Made by a program: the position numbers and the translations under genes. From an uncultured Anaerolineae bacterium (GTDB lineage Bacteria; Chloroflexota; Anaerolineae; J036; Brachytrichaceae): a stretch of 64,000 nt of DNA. The DNA is taken from the NCBI GenBank assembly GCA_937927775.1, contig CALBEF010000040.1, positions 20,957-84,956 on the forward strand. The letters run 5' to 3'. Of this stretch, positions 8,375 to 17,803 are shown piece after piece. The notes below the pieces were generated by a model. That model did not search any database, had not been told where the DNA came from, and saw only the letters and a list, made by a program, of their open reading frames with translations. Positions within the stretch are counted from its first letter, which is position 1; the number at the start of each line of letters is the position of its first letter.

Positions 8375-9565
8375 CTAGGGGGCCGGCAGCACACTCCAGG
8401 GATTGATCGCCCGGCTGCCGGCCCGGATCTCGAAGTGCAGATGCGGGCCGGTCGATCGGCCCACCGAGCCGACGGCGGCAATCACCGTCCCCTGAAGCAC
8501 CTGTTGCCCGCAGCCCACATAGAGCTGACTGGCGTGGGCGTATAGTGACTGATAGCCGTTGCCGTGATCGAGCACCACATACTGCCCGTAGCCGACCGGA
8601 ACACCGGCGGCGTTGAGCGAATACCCGGCGTAGATCACGGTGCCGCTGTCCACGGCGTAGATCGGCTCGCCAAGTCGGCCGGCGAAATCGAGACCTGGGT
8701 GCCAACTGCTGAAGTTGTAGCCTGATAGATAGCGCCGGTTCGTGGGGTAGATGAAGCTGCCCGTGCCCAGCGGCGGGATGGCTACCTCGCCACAGCGCCC
8801 GACCCGGTAAACAGACACGCCGGTAACCGGGTTGCGCCTGACTTCCACGGGCCTGGGCACCTGCCAGATCACGGTTTCGCGCTGGCCGCCGGGCACGAAC
8901 AACTCCTGGCCGACCTGCAGGAGCTGATTGACACTGTTCAGGTTGTTGACCCGCTGCTCGACAATGGATTCGGGCGACACCTGAAAGCGCCGGGCAAGCG
9001 CTTCGATCGTGTCGCCGGCTTCGACCTCTATCACGAGGCCGTTCGACGGCGGGATCACCAGTTCCATGCCGATCGACAGCAGATCGGGATTGTCTTTGAG
9101 CGCCTTGTAGTTGGACCACAAGACCGTTTCGGGAGTGAGGCCGAAAGCGCCGGCAATGCCAAACAACGTGTCGCCGGCCTGAACGGAGTAGTAAATGAGA
9201 CCCCGCGATGGCGCATCGGCGCGCGCGCTGTCGCCGGACTGTCCGGCTTCGGTCATCGGCGCAAAATTGCGCACGATCGAGTCCTCGCTGCCGGATGCGG
9301 CCCCGTCGCCACGCTGGGGCGCCAGCAGCACGCCGGGCTGGTTGGGGTCGATGAGCGCGGCTTCATCCTGGGCCTGAGTCTGGTTGCCGATCAGGCTGGG
9401 CAGTTGGGTCGTAGCAAGCATCACGGCAGCCACCGTGATGATCAGAACGATCAGGTGGGTGATGTAGCGCGAAGCCCCTGCCAGCGCGGATAACACGCCC
9501 CTGTCGGGTCGAGGCGAATCCCATCCGCGAGGGCTGCCTGGCCGGCGGCGATTGTCATAACGCAT
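8375..9565 (-). CDS. LysM-domain M23 family metallopeptidase (paralog)
   Basis: YYSVQAGDTLFGIAGAFGLTPETVLWSNYKAL, LVIEVEAGDTIEALARRFQVSPESI, HPGLDFAGRLGEPIYAVDSG, GSVGRSTGPHLHFEIR. Confidence 0.92.
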   Translation of the reverse strand: MRYDNRRRPGSPRGWDSPRPDRGVLSALAGASRYITHLIVLIITVAAVMLATTQLPSLIGNQTQAQDEAALIDPNQPGVLLAPQRGDGAASGSEDSIVRNFAPMTEAGQSGDSARADAPSRGLIYYSVQAGDTLFGIAGAFGLTPETVLWSNYKALKDNPDLLSIGMELVIPPSNGLVIEVEAGDTIEALARRFQVSPESIVEQRVNNLNSVNQLLQVGQELFVPGGQRETVIWQVPRPVEVRRNPVTGVSVYRVGRCGEVAIPPLGTGSFIYPTNRRYLSGYNFSSWHPGLDFAGRLGEPIYAVDSGTVIYAGYSLNAAGVPVGYGQYVVLDHGNGYQSLYAHASQLYVGCGQQVLQGTVIAAVGSVGRSTGPHLHFEIRAGSRAINPWSVLPAP

Positions 9566-9643
9566 TCAACTTCCTATGATCGGCGATTATACTGACTCTG
9601 GGCAGGAGGCTGACCACAAAAGCCGCACTCTGAGCGAGCGGGG

Positions 9644-10117
9644 TCATGGCGCAGTTGGCGGCGGAGCGGCGGTGGTGATGGTCGGTTCTGCCGGCTGGCC
9701 GGGTGGGGGCGTGTCACCTGAAAGATCGTCTCCGAAAGGTGTGGCAGTGTCCGTGGCGGCGATGGCATCTGCCGGAGGGGCGAACTGGAGCGCGAGCAGG
9801 CGCTGCAGGGCATCGGCTGTGACACGGGTGTTCTGCTCCATGTCCATCAACACGTAGATCATCTGACTGGCAGCCAGAAAGCCGACGAACTGGATGGTTG
9901 CGACAAGCAGGCTGGCAATGGCGCCGGCGACGCCGACGATCAGGCTGGCTGTCGGCGCGCCGGCAGACTGGCCCGGCAGCGGCAAATCAATCAAATTGAA
10001 CGCGCCGGCCAGCAGAATCCCCAGGGCGCTCAACAGGCCAAGGATCATCGACACCCACGCCAGCACCTGGAGCGCGAAAGCCACAAAGCGAAGCGCCCCG
10101 TATCTGCGTTGTGTCAT
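9644..10117 (-). CDS. Hypothetical membrane protein
   Basis: Two hydrophobic segments (FVAFALQVLAWVSMILGLLSALGILLAGAF; ASLIVGVAGAIASLLVATIQFVGFLAASQMIYVLMD); ATG at 10117. Confidence 0.6.
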   Translation of the reverse strand: MTQRRYGALRFVAFALQVLAWVSMILGLLSALGILLAGAFNLIDLPLPGQSAGAPTASLIVGVAGAIASLLVATIQFVGFLAASQMIYVLMDMEQNTRVTADALQRLLALQFAPPADAIAATDTATPFGDDLSGDTPPPGQPAEPTITTAAPPPTAP

Positions 10118-10281
10118 CGGTCTGTCCTCCTGCGCCAAGTATAATTGTCGCTCAAACAAGGTCCGTTCGCGCCGTCAGCGCCGCCAGATTGCGATGGTGC
10201 AGGCGGGTTCCCCATGAGCCTCGCGCAGATTGCATGTGTTTGCCGCGCGCAATGCCATGTCGCCAAGGCGCGGATGCCGGG

Positions 10282-10632
10282 ATGGAGATTCAGTTTCTTA
10301 TGGATGCAGGTTTCGCTATAGTCGTCTTTTTCTCGACCGTTGCGTTTGTGTTTCTGCTGGTGTGGATCGTCGTCATCGTGCCCCAGAACCGCGCGCGGAA
10401 GAACCAGGAGCAGGTTGTCAGCGATCTCAAGATCGGCGAGGAAATCGTGACAGTGGGGGGCCTCATTGGCAGGCTGACCTACCTCAACCGTGACGAGGAT
10501 ATTGCCCGCATCGAGGTGGCGAAGGGTGTCGAAGTGCGCATCATTCCGGCCGCCATCAGCCATCCGCTCGACTTTGTGCAGCGCCTGGAGCGAGAGAAGC
10601 GCGCCGGCCAGTCGAAGCCGGGCGCCAAATAA
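10282..10632 (+). CDS. yajC: Preprotein translocase subunit YajC
   Basis: N-terminal TM then VIVPQNRARKNQEQVVSDLKIGEEIVTVGGLIGRLTYLNRDEDIARIEVAKGVEVRIIPAAIS. Confidence 0.88.
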   Translation: MEIQFLMDAGFAIVVFFSTVAFVFLLVWIVVIVPQNRARKNQEQVVSDLKIGEEIVTVGGLIGRLTYLNRDEDIARIEVAKGVEVRIIPAAISHPLDFVQRLEREKRAGQSKPGAK

Positions 10633-10654
10633 GTGACGCGCCCCGCCATCAGGC

Positions 10655-10689
10655 CAATACGCAACACGCAATACGCAATACGCAACACG
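10655..10689. repeat. Heptamer array, 5 units of CAATACG/CAACACG
   Basis: caatacg-caacacg-caatacg-caatacg-caacacg read directly; lies between yajC and trmD. Confidence 0.95.
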
Positions 10690-10716
10690 TGATCCGCATT
10701 GTGCGCCATAACCCCC

Positions 10717-11385
10717 ATGCGCTTTGATGTGTTTACCCTGTTCCCCGGCATGTTTGTCAGTCCATTTGGGGAAAGCATTCTGCGCCGCGCGCTCGACGCC
10801 GGCCTGATCGAGCTTTACACCCACAACATCCGCGACTACACCACAGACAAACACCAGATCACAGACGACTATGCTTACGGCGGCGGGGGCGGCATGGTGA
10901 TGAAGCCGGAGCCGATCTTCGCGGCGGTCGAGTCGGTGCTGGCCGGCGTAGAAGGCGCGCCGATCATTCTCATGTCTCCCGCCGGGCGGGTGTTCACCCA
11001 TGCCATCGCGCGTGAACTGGCGCAATATCCCCGCATCGCCCTGGTGTGCGGCCATTACGAAGGCGTGGACGAGCGGGTGCGCGAGCATCTGTGCACCGAC
11101 GAGATCAGTATTGGCGACTATGTGCTCACCGGCGGCGAGCTGCCGGCCATGGTCATCGTCGATGCTGTGTCGCGGCTGGTGCCGGGCGTGCTGCCGGAAT
11201 GGGCGCCGGAGAACGAGTCGCACGCCAACGGGATGATCGAGTATCCACACTACACGCGCCCGGCCGAGTTTCGCGGCTGGCGCGTGCCCGACGTGCTGCT
11301 CAGCGGCAATCACGCTGCCATTGCCCGCTGGCGCCGCGAGCAGTCAGAACTGCGCACGAAAAGACGAAGGACAAGTCACGAATGA
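10717..11385 (+). CDS. trmD: tRNA (guanine-N1)-methyltransferase TrmD
   Basis: [88 protein letters not shown]. Confidence 0.97.
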   Translation: MRFDVFTLFPGMFVSPFGESILRRALDAGLIELYTHNIRDYTTDKHQITDDYAYGGGGGMVMKPEPIFAAVESVLAGVEGAPIILMSPAGRVFTHAIARELAQYPRIALVCGHYEGVDERVREHLCTDEISIGDYVLTGGELPAMVIVDAVSRLVPGVLPEWAPENESHANGMIEYPHYTRPAEFRGWRVPDVLLSGNHAAIARWRREQSELRTKRRRTSHE

Positions 11386-13328
11386 CTGATCACCCGATTC
11401 ACCCATCCCATTCTGTGCGCAGCGCGGCATTCGTTCTGATTGCGTGCGCGCTGGCGATGGCCGGCTGTTCGGGACCGACGCGCGCGCCATCGGCTGCGCC
11501 CGCCGAGTCACCCACCGTTGTTTTGAAAGCGACGGTGTTCGACTTGCCGGCGCAGACCACGCCGGCGGCGACTGCGACGCCCGTCCCTGCGCCGGCCCCT
11601 TCGCCGACACCGGCCCCGCAGCCCATCGTCATGGCTGTCGTGGGCGAGCCGCAGACCCTGCATCCCCTGTACGCGACGGCGCAGGTCGCCCGCACGGTGC
11701 TGGCTCCGGTCTTCGTGGGGTGCGTTGGCCAGGATGAAACCGGCGCGCCGGTGGCGCTGGGCTGCGAGCGCGTGCCCACACTCGAAAATGGCGACGCCCG
11801 CTTCATCGGCGAAGGCGATGAGCGCCACCTGGAAGTGACCTTTCGCATTCGCCCCGGCTGGCGCTGGACTGACGGCCGGCCGGTGACCGCTCAGGACGCT
11901 GTGTTTGCCTGGCAACTTGCCATGGCCCCCGAAGCGCAGGTGCGCGATCCGCTGGCGCAGAAAATCTTCGCCATGACTGCCCCGGACGAGCGCACCATCG
12001 TGGCGCGCTTTATGAGCGCCGCGCAGGCGCGCGCGGCTGCCGCCGGCGCGCTGCAAGGCGAGGTGGCGTTTGACTACTTCAGCCAGCAGGGCGATTACGC
12101 CCGCTATGCCCGGCAGGCCACCCCATTGTCCGACGCGCGCTACTGGGCGGTTGCGCGCTGGCTGCCCGCGCACCTGCTGGCCGATGTGCCGGCGCGCGAT
12201 CAGATCAACAGCCCGTTTGCCAGCCGGCCGGTGGGCGATGGCGCGTTTGAAATTGTGTCATGGAACCGGGGCGCCGATCTGACGCTGGCGCGCTCTGCGC
12301 AGCCCTTTCCGCTGGAGCCGGCCGGCGACGCGCCGTCCATCACCTTCAAATTCGCGCCCGACGAGGCCACGGCCGCGCAATGGGCGCTGCAAGGTGACGC
12401 GCACCTCAGTCAGCCACTGCCCGTGGAGTCCATCGCCCCGGCCCTGGACGCGCCGGCTTTCGCCGCGCTGATGGGCATGTCGGTTGTGTTGCCCATGCCG
12501 GTCTTCGAGCAGATCGTGCTCAATGTCAGCCGGCCGCCGCTGGACGATGTGAAAGTGCGTCAGGCGCTGCGACTGGCAATCGACGCGCAGGCCATCCTGG
12601 CCGACCCGGTTACGGGGCTGGTCACTGAGCCGCTGGTTCTCGACCCGAGCGGCCTGTTTTACGGCATCGCGCCGAATGCGCTTGCCATGAATCATGACCT
12701 GGCGCAGGCGCGGGCCCTGCTGCAAGAGGCCGGCTGGCAGTGCGACCTGTTGCCATGCGTCAGGCCGGCGCAGCAACCGAATGGTCGCGTCATCACGCAA
12801 ACGCTCCAGCTCACATTGGTGACGAACGAGCGCGCGCCGCGCAATGCGTTGAGCCAGCTCGTTCAAAAGCAACTGGGGGCGGCCGGCTTTGCCGTCGATC
12901 TGCGCATCGTGAGCGGGCTGGGCAGGGCCAGCAGGCTGTTCGCGCCGTATGAGGCGGGCGGCATTTTGCTCACGCGCGATTTCGACGCCGCACTGTTCCA
13001 GGCGCCGTCTCTGGCAGGGTTCAGCGGCGCGCTCGACTGCGCCAGCATCCCCGATCAAAACAACCACAGCGCGGCGCAGGGCAACGCGGGCGGCTATTGC
13101 AACCCGGCTGCCGATGCGCTGATGGCAGAAGCCGAGGAAGGCGAGAGCGCCATCTCGGAACAAGCGCGCGCGCAAGCCATCGAAGCCGCGCTGGCGGCAG
13201 TGTCGGACGCGGCGCCGATTGTGCCGCTGTATTCGCCGGCATGGCTGTTGCCAGCGCGCGAAGTGGCGGGGCTGCGTTATGCCGGGTTTGGTATCGTCAC
13301 CTGGAACGCCTGGGCATGGCGGCGCTGA
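11382..13328 (+). CDS. ABC transporter substrate-binding lipoprotein, family 5 (peptide/nickel type)
   Basis: Lipobox [65 protein letters not shown]; start overlaps trmD stop (ATGA). Confidence 0.88.
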   Translation: MTDHPIHPSHSVRSAAFVLIACALAMAGCSGPTRAPSAAPAESPTVVLKATVFDLPAQTTPAATATPVPAPAPSPTPAPQPIVMAVVGEPQTLHPLYATAQVARTVLAPVFVGCVGQDETGAPVALGCERVPTLENGDARFIGEGDERHLEVTFRIRPGWRWTDGRPVTAQDAVFAWQLAMAPEAQVRDPLAQKIFAMTAPDERTIVARFMSAAQARAAAAGALQGEVAFDYFSQQGDYARYARQATPLSDARYWAVARWLPAHLLADVPARDQINSPFASRPVGDGAFEIVSWNRGADLTLARSAQPFPLEPAGDAPSITFKFAPDEATAAQWALQGDAHLSQPLPVESIAPALDAPAFAALMGMSVVLPMPVFEQIVLNVSRPPLDDVKVRQALRLAIDAQAILADPVTGLVTEPLVLDPSGLFYGIAPNALAMNHDLAQARALLQEAGWQCDLLPCVRPAQQPNGRVITQTLQLTLVTNERAPRNALSQLVQKQLGAAGFAVDLRIVSGLGRASRLFAPYEAGGILLTRDFDAALFQAPSLAGFSGALDCASIPDQNNHSAAQGNAGGYCNPAADALMAEAEEGESAISEQARAQAIEAALAAVSDAAPIVPLYSPAWLLPAREVAGLRYAGFGIVTWNAWAWRR

Positions 13329-13466
13329 GGGCGCCCATCACGCTGCCATCATGTTGCGCTTGGCGCTCACTCAGGAAGCGCCGGTACACTCGAATGAATT
13401 CACGAAGCCGGCGACGGCTGTGGTCTCCGCGCCGGCGCCGGCGCGGATCAAGAAAGGGGATGCAAC

Positions 13467-14408
13467 ATGGACCAGCAGATCAATGCGGATGGCATGGCGG
13501 AGGCAGTCCGCCGCATCTACGAAAAGCCGCGCGCAAAAGAGATCTACATGATCGCCGGGTGGCATCAGTGGGCAGACGCCGGCGCGATTTCATCGGCGCT
13601 GCCCCGCTATCTGATCGACCTGACCGGCGCCCGGAAGATCGCTGAGATTCAGCCGCACGGGTTCTACCTTTTCCAGATCCCGGGCACACATGGCTTCCTG
13701 AGGCCGGAAGTCAGGCTGGAAGACGGCTTTCGCAAAAGCATGTCTTCGAACACGAACGAGTTCTACTACACCGGCGACGATGAGCGGGGCCTGGTCATCT
13801 TTCTGGGGCACGAGCCGCACATGAATGGCGAACGATACGCAGAGGCGTTTCTCGATGTCGTCAAGGCGCTGGGCGTCAGGCGGGTTGTGGTGGTCGGCGG
13901 GGTATATGGGGCCACGCCCTATGACCGCGATCGGGCGGTGTCGTGCGTGTACAGTCTGCCCGGCATGAAAGAGGAAATGGAGAGCTATGCCGTCACCTTC
14001 TCGAACTATGAGGGTGGCGTCAGTATTGGCACGTACATGGCGCACCACGCCGAGGCTGCCGGCGTGCCGCTGGTGTCGTTGTATGCCTTTGTGCCGGCTT
14101 ACGACTTCTCGCAATTGACCGACAAGCTGCAGGGTATGCGCGTCGAGAATGACTTCAAGGCCTGGCACGAGTTGATGCGCCGGGTCAATCACATGTTCAA
14201 GCTGGGGCTTGACCTGTCCGACCTTGAGCGGCGCAGCAATGAACTGACCGCTTCGATCGCGCAGAAGATCAACGAGATCGATGGCCGGCTGCCCCAGCTC
14301 GGCATTCACGAGTTCATGGCCAGGGTGGGCGCGGAGTTCACCGAGACGCCCTTCATGCCGCTGGATGTGTGGGAGCGCGGGCTGGAAGATTTGTTCACAG
14401 ACGAATAG
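13467..14408 (+). CDS. PAC2 family protein
   Basis: MIAGWHQWADAGAISSALPRYLIDLTGARKIAEIQPHGFY, RVVVVGGVYGATPYDRDRAVSCVYSL, LYAFVPAYDFSQL. Confidence 0.85.
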   Translation: MDQQINADGMAEAVRRIYEKPRAKEIYMIAGWHQWADAGAISSALPRYLIDLTGARKIAEIQPHGFYLFQIPGTHGFLRPEVRLEDGFRKSMSSNTNEFYYTGDDERGLVIFLGHEPHMNGERYAEAFLDVVKALGVRRVVVVGGVYGATPYDRDRAVSCVYSLPGMKEEMESYAVTFSNYEGGVSIGTYMAHHAEAAGVPLVSLYAFVPAYDFSQLTDKLQGMRVENDFKAWHELMRRVNHMFKLGLDLSDLERRSNELTASIAQKINEIDGRLPQLGIHEFMARVGAEFTETPFMPLDVWERGLEDLFTDE

Positions 14409-14419
14409 ACGCGCCAGAG

Positions 14420-14448
14420 TTGACACGCGCGCGAAGCGCGGCTAGAAT
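14420..14448 (+). promoter_or_regulatory. Sigma70-type promoter TTGACA-N17-TAGAAT
   Basis: ttgaca 14420-14425, 17-nt spacer, tagaat 14443-14448. Confidence 0.8.
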
Positions 14449-14449
14449 C

Positions 14450-14643
14450 CGCCCGTCTCAGGAGGCTATGAGCATGATCCGACGAAGAAACAGTGACGCG
14501 CTAAAGCGCCTGCGCGGATGCTTGCTCCAACCTCGATGCGGCGGCGGAAGGCAACCCGGCTCCACCGGCTAAAGTTCAGCGCCGGAACAAGACGCGGATT
14601 TCGAGAGGCCATGAGCAGCAACGCTGCTCATGGCTTTTTTGTT
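14450..14643 (+). ncRNA. Putative leader/attenuator-like transcript with sORF (about 14474..14572) ending at an intrinsic terminator
   Basis: Bounded by consensus promoter and terminator; AGGAGG at 14460-14465 precedes an ATG at 14474 encoding MIRRRNSDALKRLRGCLLQPRCGGGRQPGSTG. Confidence 0.5.
14608..14643 (+). terminator. Intrinsic terminator
   Basis: GCCATGAGCAGC-AAC-GCTGCTCATGGC followed by TTTTTTGTTGTT. Confidence 0.9.
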
Positions 14644-14810
14644 GTTGCGCGTCCGGTTGCCGCTTGCGTTATCTGCGCTGCCTGTGTCATGTCCTGCTCA
14701 CCCTCCCGCAGGTTCAGAGAGATGGAAATGCGAGCGATTCCAACCTGCGTGAGGATAGGCTGAAGTTGCGATTCGATCTGCTTTCCTGAATCTGATCTGC
14801 TGTATGCGCC

Positions 14811-16634
14811 ATGAATGAATTAAAGAAACTCCTGCCGTTCGTCAAGCCCTATTGGGGCAGACTGGCTCTGTTGGGCGCAGTCGCCATCGTCTCTCTGGTC
14901 GGCATGCTGCTCGAGCCGTACTTCTTCGGGCTGGCGATCGATCAGGGCATCGTCAAACAGGACATGGACGCCGTCATTCTGTATTGCGGCCTGCTGATCG
15001 CGTCGGCCATCGTCTTCAGCGCGGGGAACTACGTCAAGTCCCTGCTGCAGGGGATTGTGGCGGCCGACGTGGTGCGCGATCTGCGCAACGCGCTGTATCG
15101 CAAGTTGCAGTTTCTGCCGTTTAGCTGGTATGCCACCATGCCCACCGGCCAGATCATGTCGCGCATGTTGAGCGACATGGACGCCGTCGAGCAGTTTGTC
15201 GCCTGGGGCTTCACCACCATGCTCACCGAGGGCGCGACCTTTTTCTTCACGTTTCTCATTTTGTTGACGTTGGACTGGCAGCTCACGCTGGCGGTGCTTG
15301 CGCCGATGCCGCTCATGGCGATCGCCATCGTCCGCTTCCGCCTGAAGATCGACCCGGCCTGGGCGGCTGTGCGCGAGCAGATGGGGCGGCTGACAACGGT
15401 TTTACAGGAGAACATCGCCGGCGTGCGGGTGGTCAAAGCATTCGCCCGCGAGCCGCACGCCATGCGCCGCTTCGACGAACAGAACGCGCTCAATCGCGCC
15501 CGCAACGTGGACCGCACCCGGCTGGAAGCCGGCGCTTTCCCGATGATGGATTTTGTGTCGGGCCTGTCGTTTCTGGTCATGCTGGCCGTCGGCGCGGTTC
15601 GGCTGGTTGAAGGCTCGCTCAGCCTGGGCGTGTTCTTTTCGTTCACGTGGTATATCTGGTCGATCATCTGGCCGGTGCGCATCACCGGCTGGCTGGTGAG
15701 CATCATGCGCCAGGCCGTGGCGTCCATCCCCCGGCTGTGGGAAATCCTGCAAGCCGAGCAAACGATCCGCGACCCTGCGCCAGAGGCCGGCGGCGCAACA
15801 GAGCCGCGCGAAAACGCCGAAGGCCCGGCGCGGGTCGAGTTCGACAACGTGACGTTCGCGTTCCCGGACGATCCGGCCACGCCGGTGTTGAACGGGCTGA
15901 CGCTCTCGATCGAGCCGGGGCAGACGGTGGCGATTCTGGGCGGCACCGGCTCCGGCAAATCGTCGGTGATCAACCTCGTCCCCCGCTTCTACGACGTGAC
16001 CGGCGGGCGGGTGCTGGTGGACGGGGTCGATGTGCGCGACATCCCCCTGAAGCAACTGCGCGCCCAGATCGGCATTGTGCCGCAGGAGACTTTCCTGTTC
16101 TCGGCCTCCCTGCGCGAGAACATAGCGTTTGGCAGGCCCGACGCGACCGAAGCGGAAGTGATCGCCGCAGCCCGTGTCGCTCAGGTGGATGACTTTGCCC
16201 GCGCGATGCCAAAAGGCTACGACACCCTGATCGGCGAGCGCGGGGTCGGCCTGAGCGGCGGCCAGCGCCAGCGCGTTGCCCTGGCGCGGGCGGTGCTGAT
16301 GGACCCGCGCATCCTGATTCTGGACGAGGCCACTTCGGCGGTGGACACGGCCACTGAAGACGCCATCCAGTCGGCGCTGGCGGAGGTCATGCGCGGCCGC
16401 ACATCGATCATCGTGGCGCAACGCCTCAGCACGATGAAGAACGCCGATCACATTGTGGTGCTGAAGGATGGGCGCGTGGCAGAGGAAGGCACGCACGAGG
16501 AGCTGATGGCGCTCGGCGGCGAGTACACCCGCCTGTACGAGTTGCAGTACCGCGACCAGGAAGCGCGCCGCCACGATCTGCTCGACGAGGGTGGAGGGTC
16601 GCCGGTTGCGCCTGAGCCGGCGCTTGCGCAGTGA
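14811..16634 (+). CDS. ABC transporter, fused permease/ATP-binding (exporter, MdlB/MsbA type)
   Basis: TM domain then Walker A GGTGSGKSSVIN, signature LSGGQRQRVALARA, Walker B ILILDEATSAVD. Confidence 0.95.
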   Translation: MNELKKLLPFVKPYWGRLALLGAVAIVSLVGMLLEPYFFGLAIDQGIVKQDMDAVILYCGLLIASAIVFSAGNYVKSLLQGIVAADVVRDLRNALYRKLQFLPFSWYATMPTGQIMSRMLSDMDAVEQFVAWGFTTMLTEGATFFFTFLILLTLDWQLTLAVLAPMPLMAIAIVRFRLKIDPAWAAVREQMGRLTTVLQENIAGVRVVKAFAREPHAMRRFDEQNALNRARNVDRTRLEAGAFPMMDFVSGLSFLVMLAVGAVRLVEGSLSLGVFFSFTWYIWSIIWPVRITGWLVSIMRQAVASIPRLWEILQAEQTIRDPAPEAGGATEPRENAEGPARVEFDNVTFAFPDDPATPVLNGLTLSIEPGQTVAILGGTGSGKSSVINLVPRFYDVTGGRVLVDGVDVRDIPLKQLRAQIGIVPQETFLFSASLRENIAFGRPDATEAEVIAAARVAQVDDFARAMPKGYDTLIGERGVGLSGGQRQRVALARAVLMDPRILILDEATSAVDTATEDAIQSALAEVMRGRTSIIVAQRLSTMKNADHIVVLKDGRVAEEGTHEELMALGGEYTRLYELQYRDQEARRHDLLDEGGGSPVAPEPALAQ

Positions 16635-16647
16635 CCGGAATTGCCTT

Positions 16648-17733
16648 CTACTGCTTCTTTTGATTGGGGCGCAGGTAATAGCCGGTGTTCCTGTAGTTGA
16701 CGCACAGGGCTGTGATATAGGCGGTCAACTCCATCAGCTTTTTCTCGCGCTGCTCCCGCTCGATCCACAGGTTGAGCGCCCTGGCGCGGTGCAGGCACTT
16801 GTCGATCAGGTCGTGGGCAACGGCGCTGTCGACGCCGACCCAGTACGCCACCCGGTTGATCAGCGGCACTTTTTGAGCGCGGATGAAGGTCTCGGCCCGC
16901 TCGTAATCGCGGAACAGCGCGCGCCGGCTGGCGATGCGAGGCTGCTTGCGGAACATGGCTTTCAAGTCGGGGTCAAGGTAGCCGGTGGCCTTGCGATAGT
17001 AGTGCGCCGGCCTGGCGCGCATGAACTGGGCCACCGTCTCTTTGACATCTTCGACCCGCTCGTACATCCAGGAGGTTTTGGTTTCGACCAGCGGGTCCTG
17101 CCGGCTCAACTCGCGGATGATCCGGTCGGCGTAGGTGAGTTTTTCCAGCGCCAATGGGCGATTCTTGTACTTGCGCCGCCAGCCGGAGCGCGGTGTCAGC
17201 CAGACGCAGAAGGTCTCGGCAAAATCCTCGTCGGGGTGCTTCTGGGCATAGTGGTCGCCGTTGGGATTGACGTAACTCCGGCTCCAGGGGTTGTAATCGA
17301 ACTCATCGCTGTCGGGATATGTGCCGAAGAAGTTTCCCTGCACTTCAAAAAGCTGGCGAAATTCCGGCGTGCGATAGAGTTTGTACGCATAACAGAAGGC
17401 GTGCCCCACTTCGTGCCGCAGCACATCCACGATTTGCTGCTCGCTATATCGCCAGCCGCGAAATTCCGCGTTCAATTCCTGGAGCAGCGGGTGCGCGTCG
17501 TAGAAGCCAAGCGAGATGATCGGCGAGCCGGCGATGCATCCGTAGCCGGTGGACAGGTAGAACACCGGCTCCATGCGCCGAATCCCCGATCGCTTCAGGT
17601 CGGCGCGGACGATGGCAATCGCTTCCTCGAGATAAGTTCCCTCGATGGACAGCCCCAGCTCGTTGATCGGCGTGTTCAGCAGTTCGAGCTTGAGCGTTTC
17701 AGTTTGATAGAGCAGTTGGCGAGTGCGACGCAT
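16648..17733 (-). CDS. Putative zinc-binding metallopeptidase
   Basis: VLRHEVGHAFCYAYKLYRTPEF (HExxH), KHPDEDFAETFCVWLTP, conserved-looking DEFDYNPWSRSYVNPNGDHYAQ. Confidence 0.75.
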   Translation of the reverse strand: MRRTRQLLYQTETLKLELLNTPINELGLSIEGTYLEEAIAIVRADLKRSGIRRMEPVFYLSTGYGCIAGSPIISLGFYDAHPLLQELNAEFRGWRYSEQQIVDVLRHEVGHAFCYAYKLYRTPEFRQLFEVQGNFFGTYPDSDEFDYNPWSRSYVNPNGDHYAQKHPDEDFAETFCVWLTPRSGWRRKYKNRPLALEKLTYADRIIRELSRQDPLVETKTSWMYERVEDVKETVAQFMRARPAHYYRKATGYLDPDLKAMFRKQPRIASRRALFRDYERAETFIRAQKVPLINRVAYWVGVDSAVAHDLIDKCLHRARALNLWIEREQREKKLMELTAYITALCVNYRNTGYYLRPNQKKQ

Positions 17734-17803
17734 GGCGACTCGTTCAATCTTGTCTGACTGACGCTTTCATGGAAGAGAGCAGGCTGGCCGGCGAGCGGGT
17801 ATT

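Noticed and set aside
8375-9119. N-terminal extension of the first LysM-M23 ORF to 9119
   Set aside because: The extension is an out-of-frame reading of the neighbouring paralog; the conserved protein starts near 8291.
14450-14643. T-box, 6S, SRP or tmRNA identity for the leader transcript
   Set aside because: I could not find the conserved T-box sequence (GGGTGGNACCGCG), SRP loop or tRNA-like ends, so no known family is claimed.
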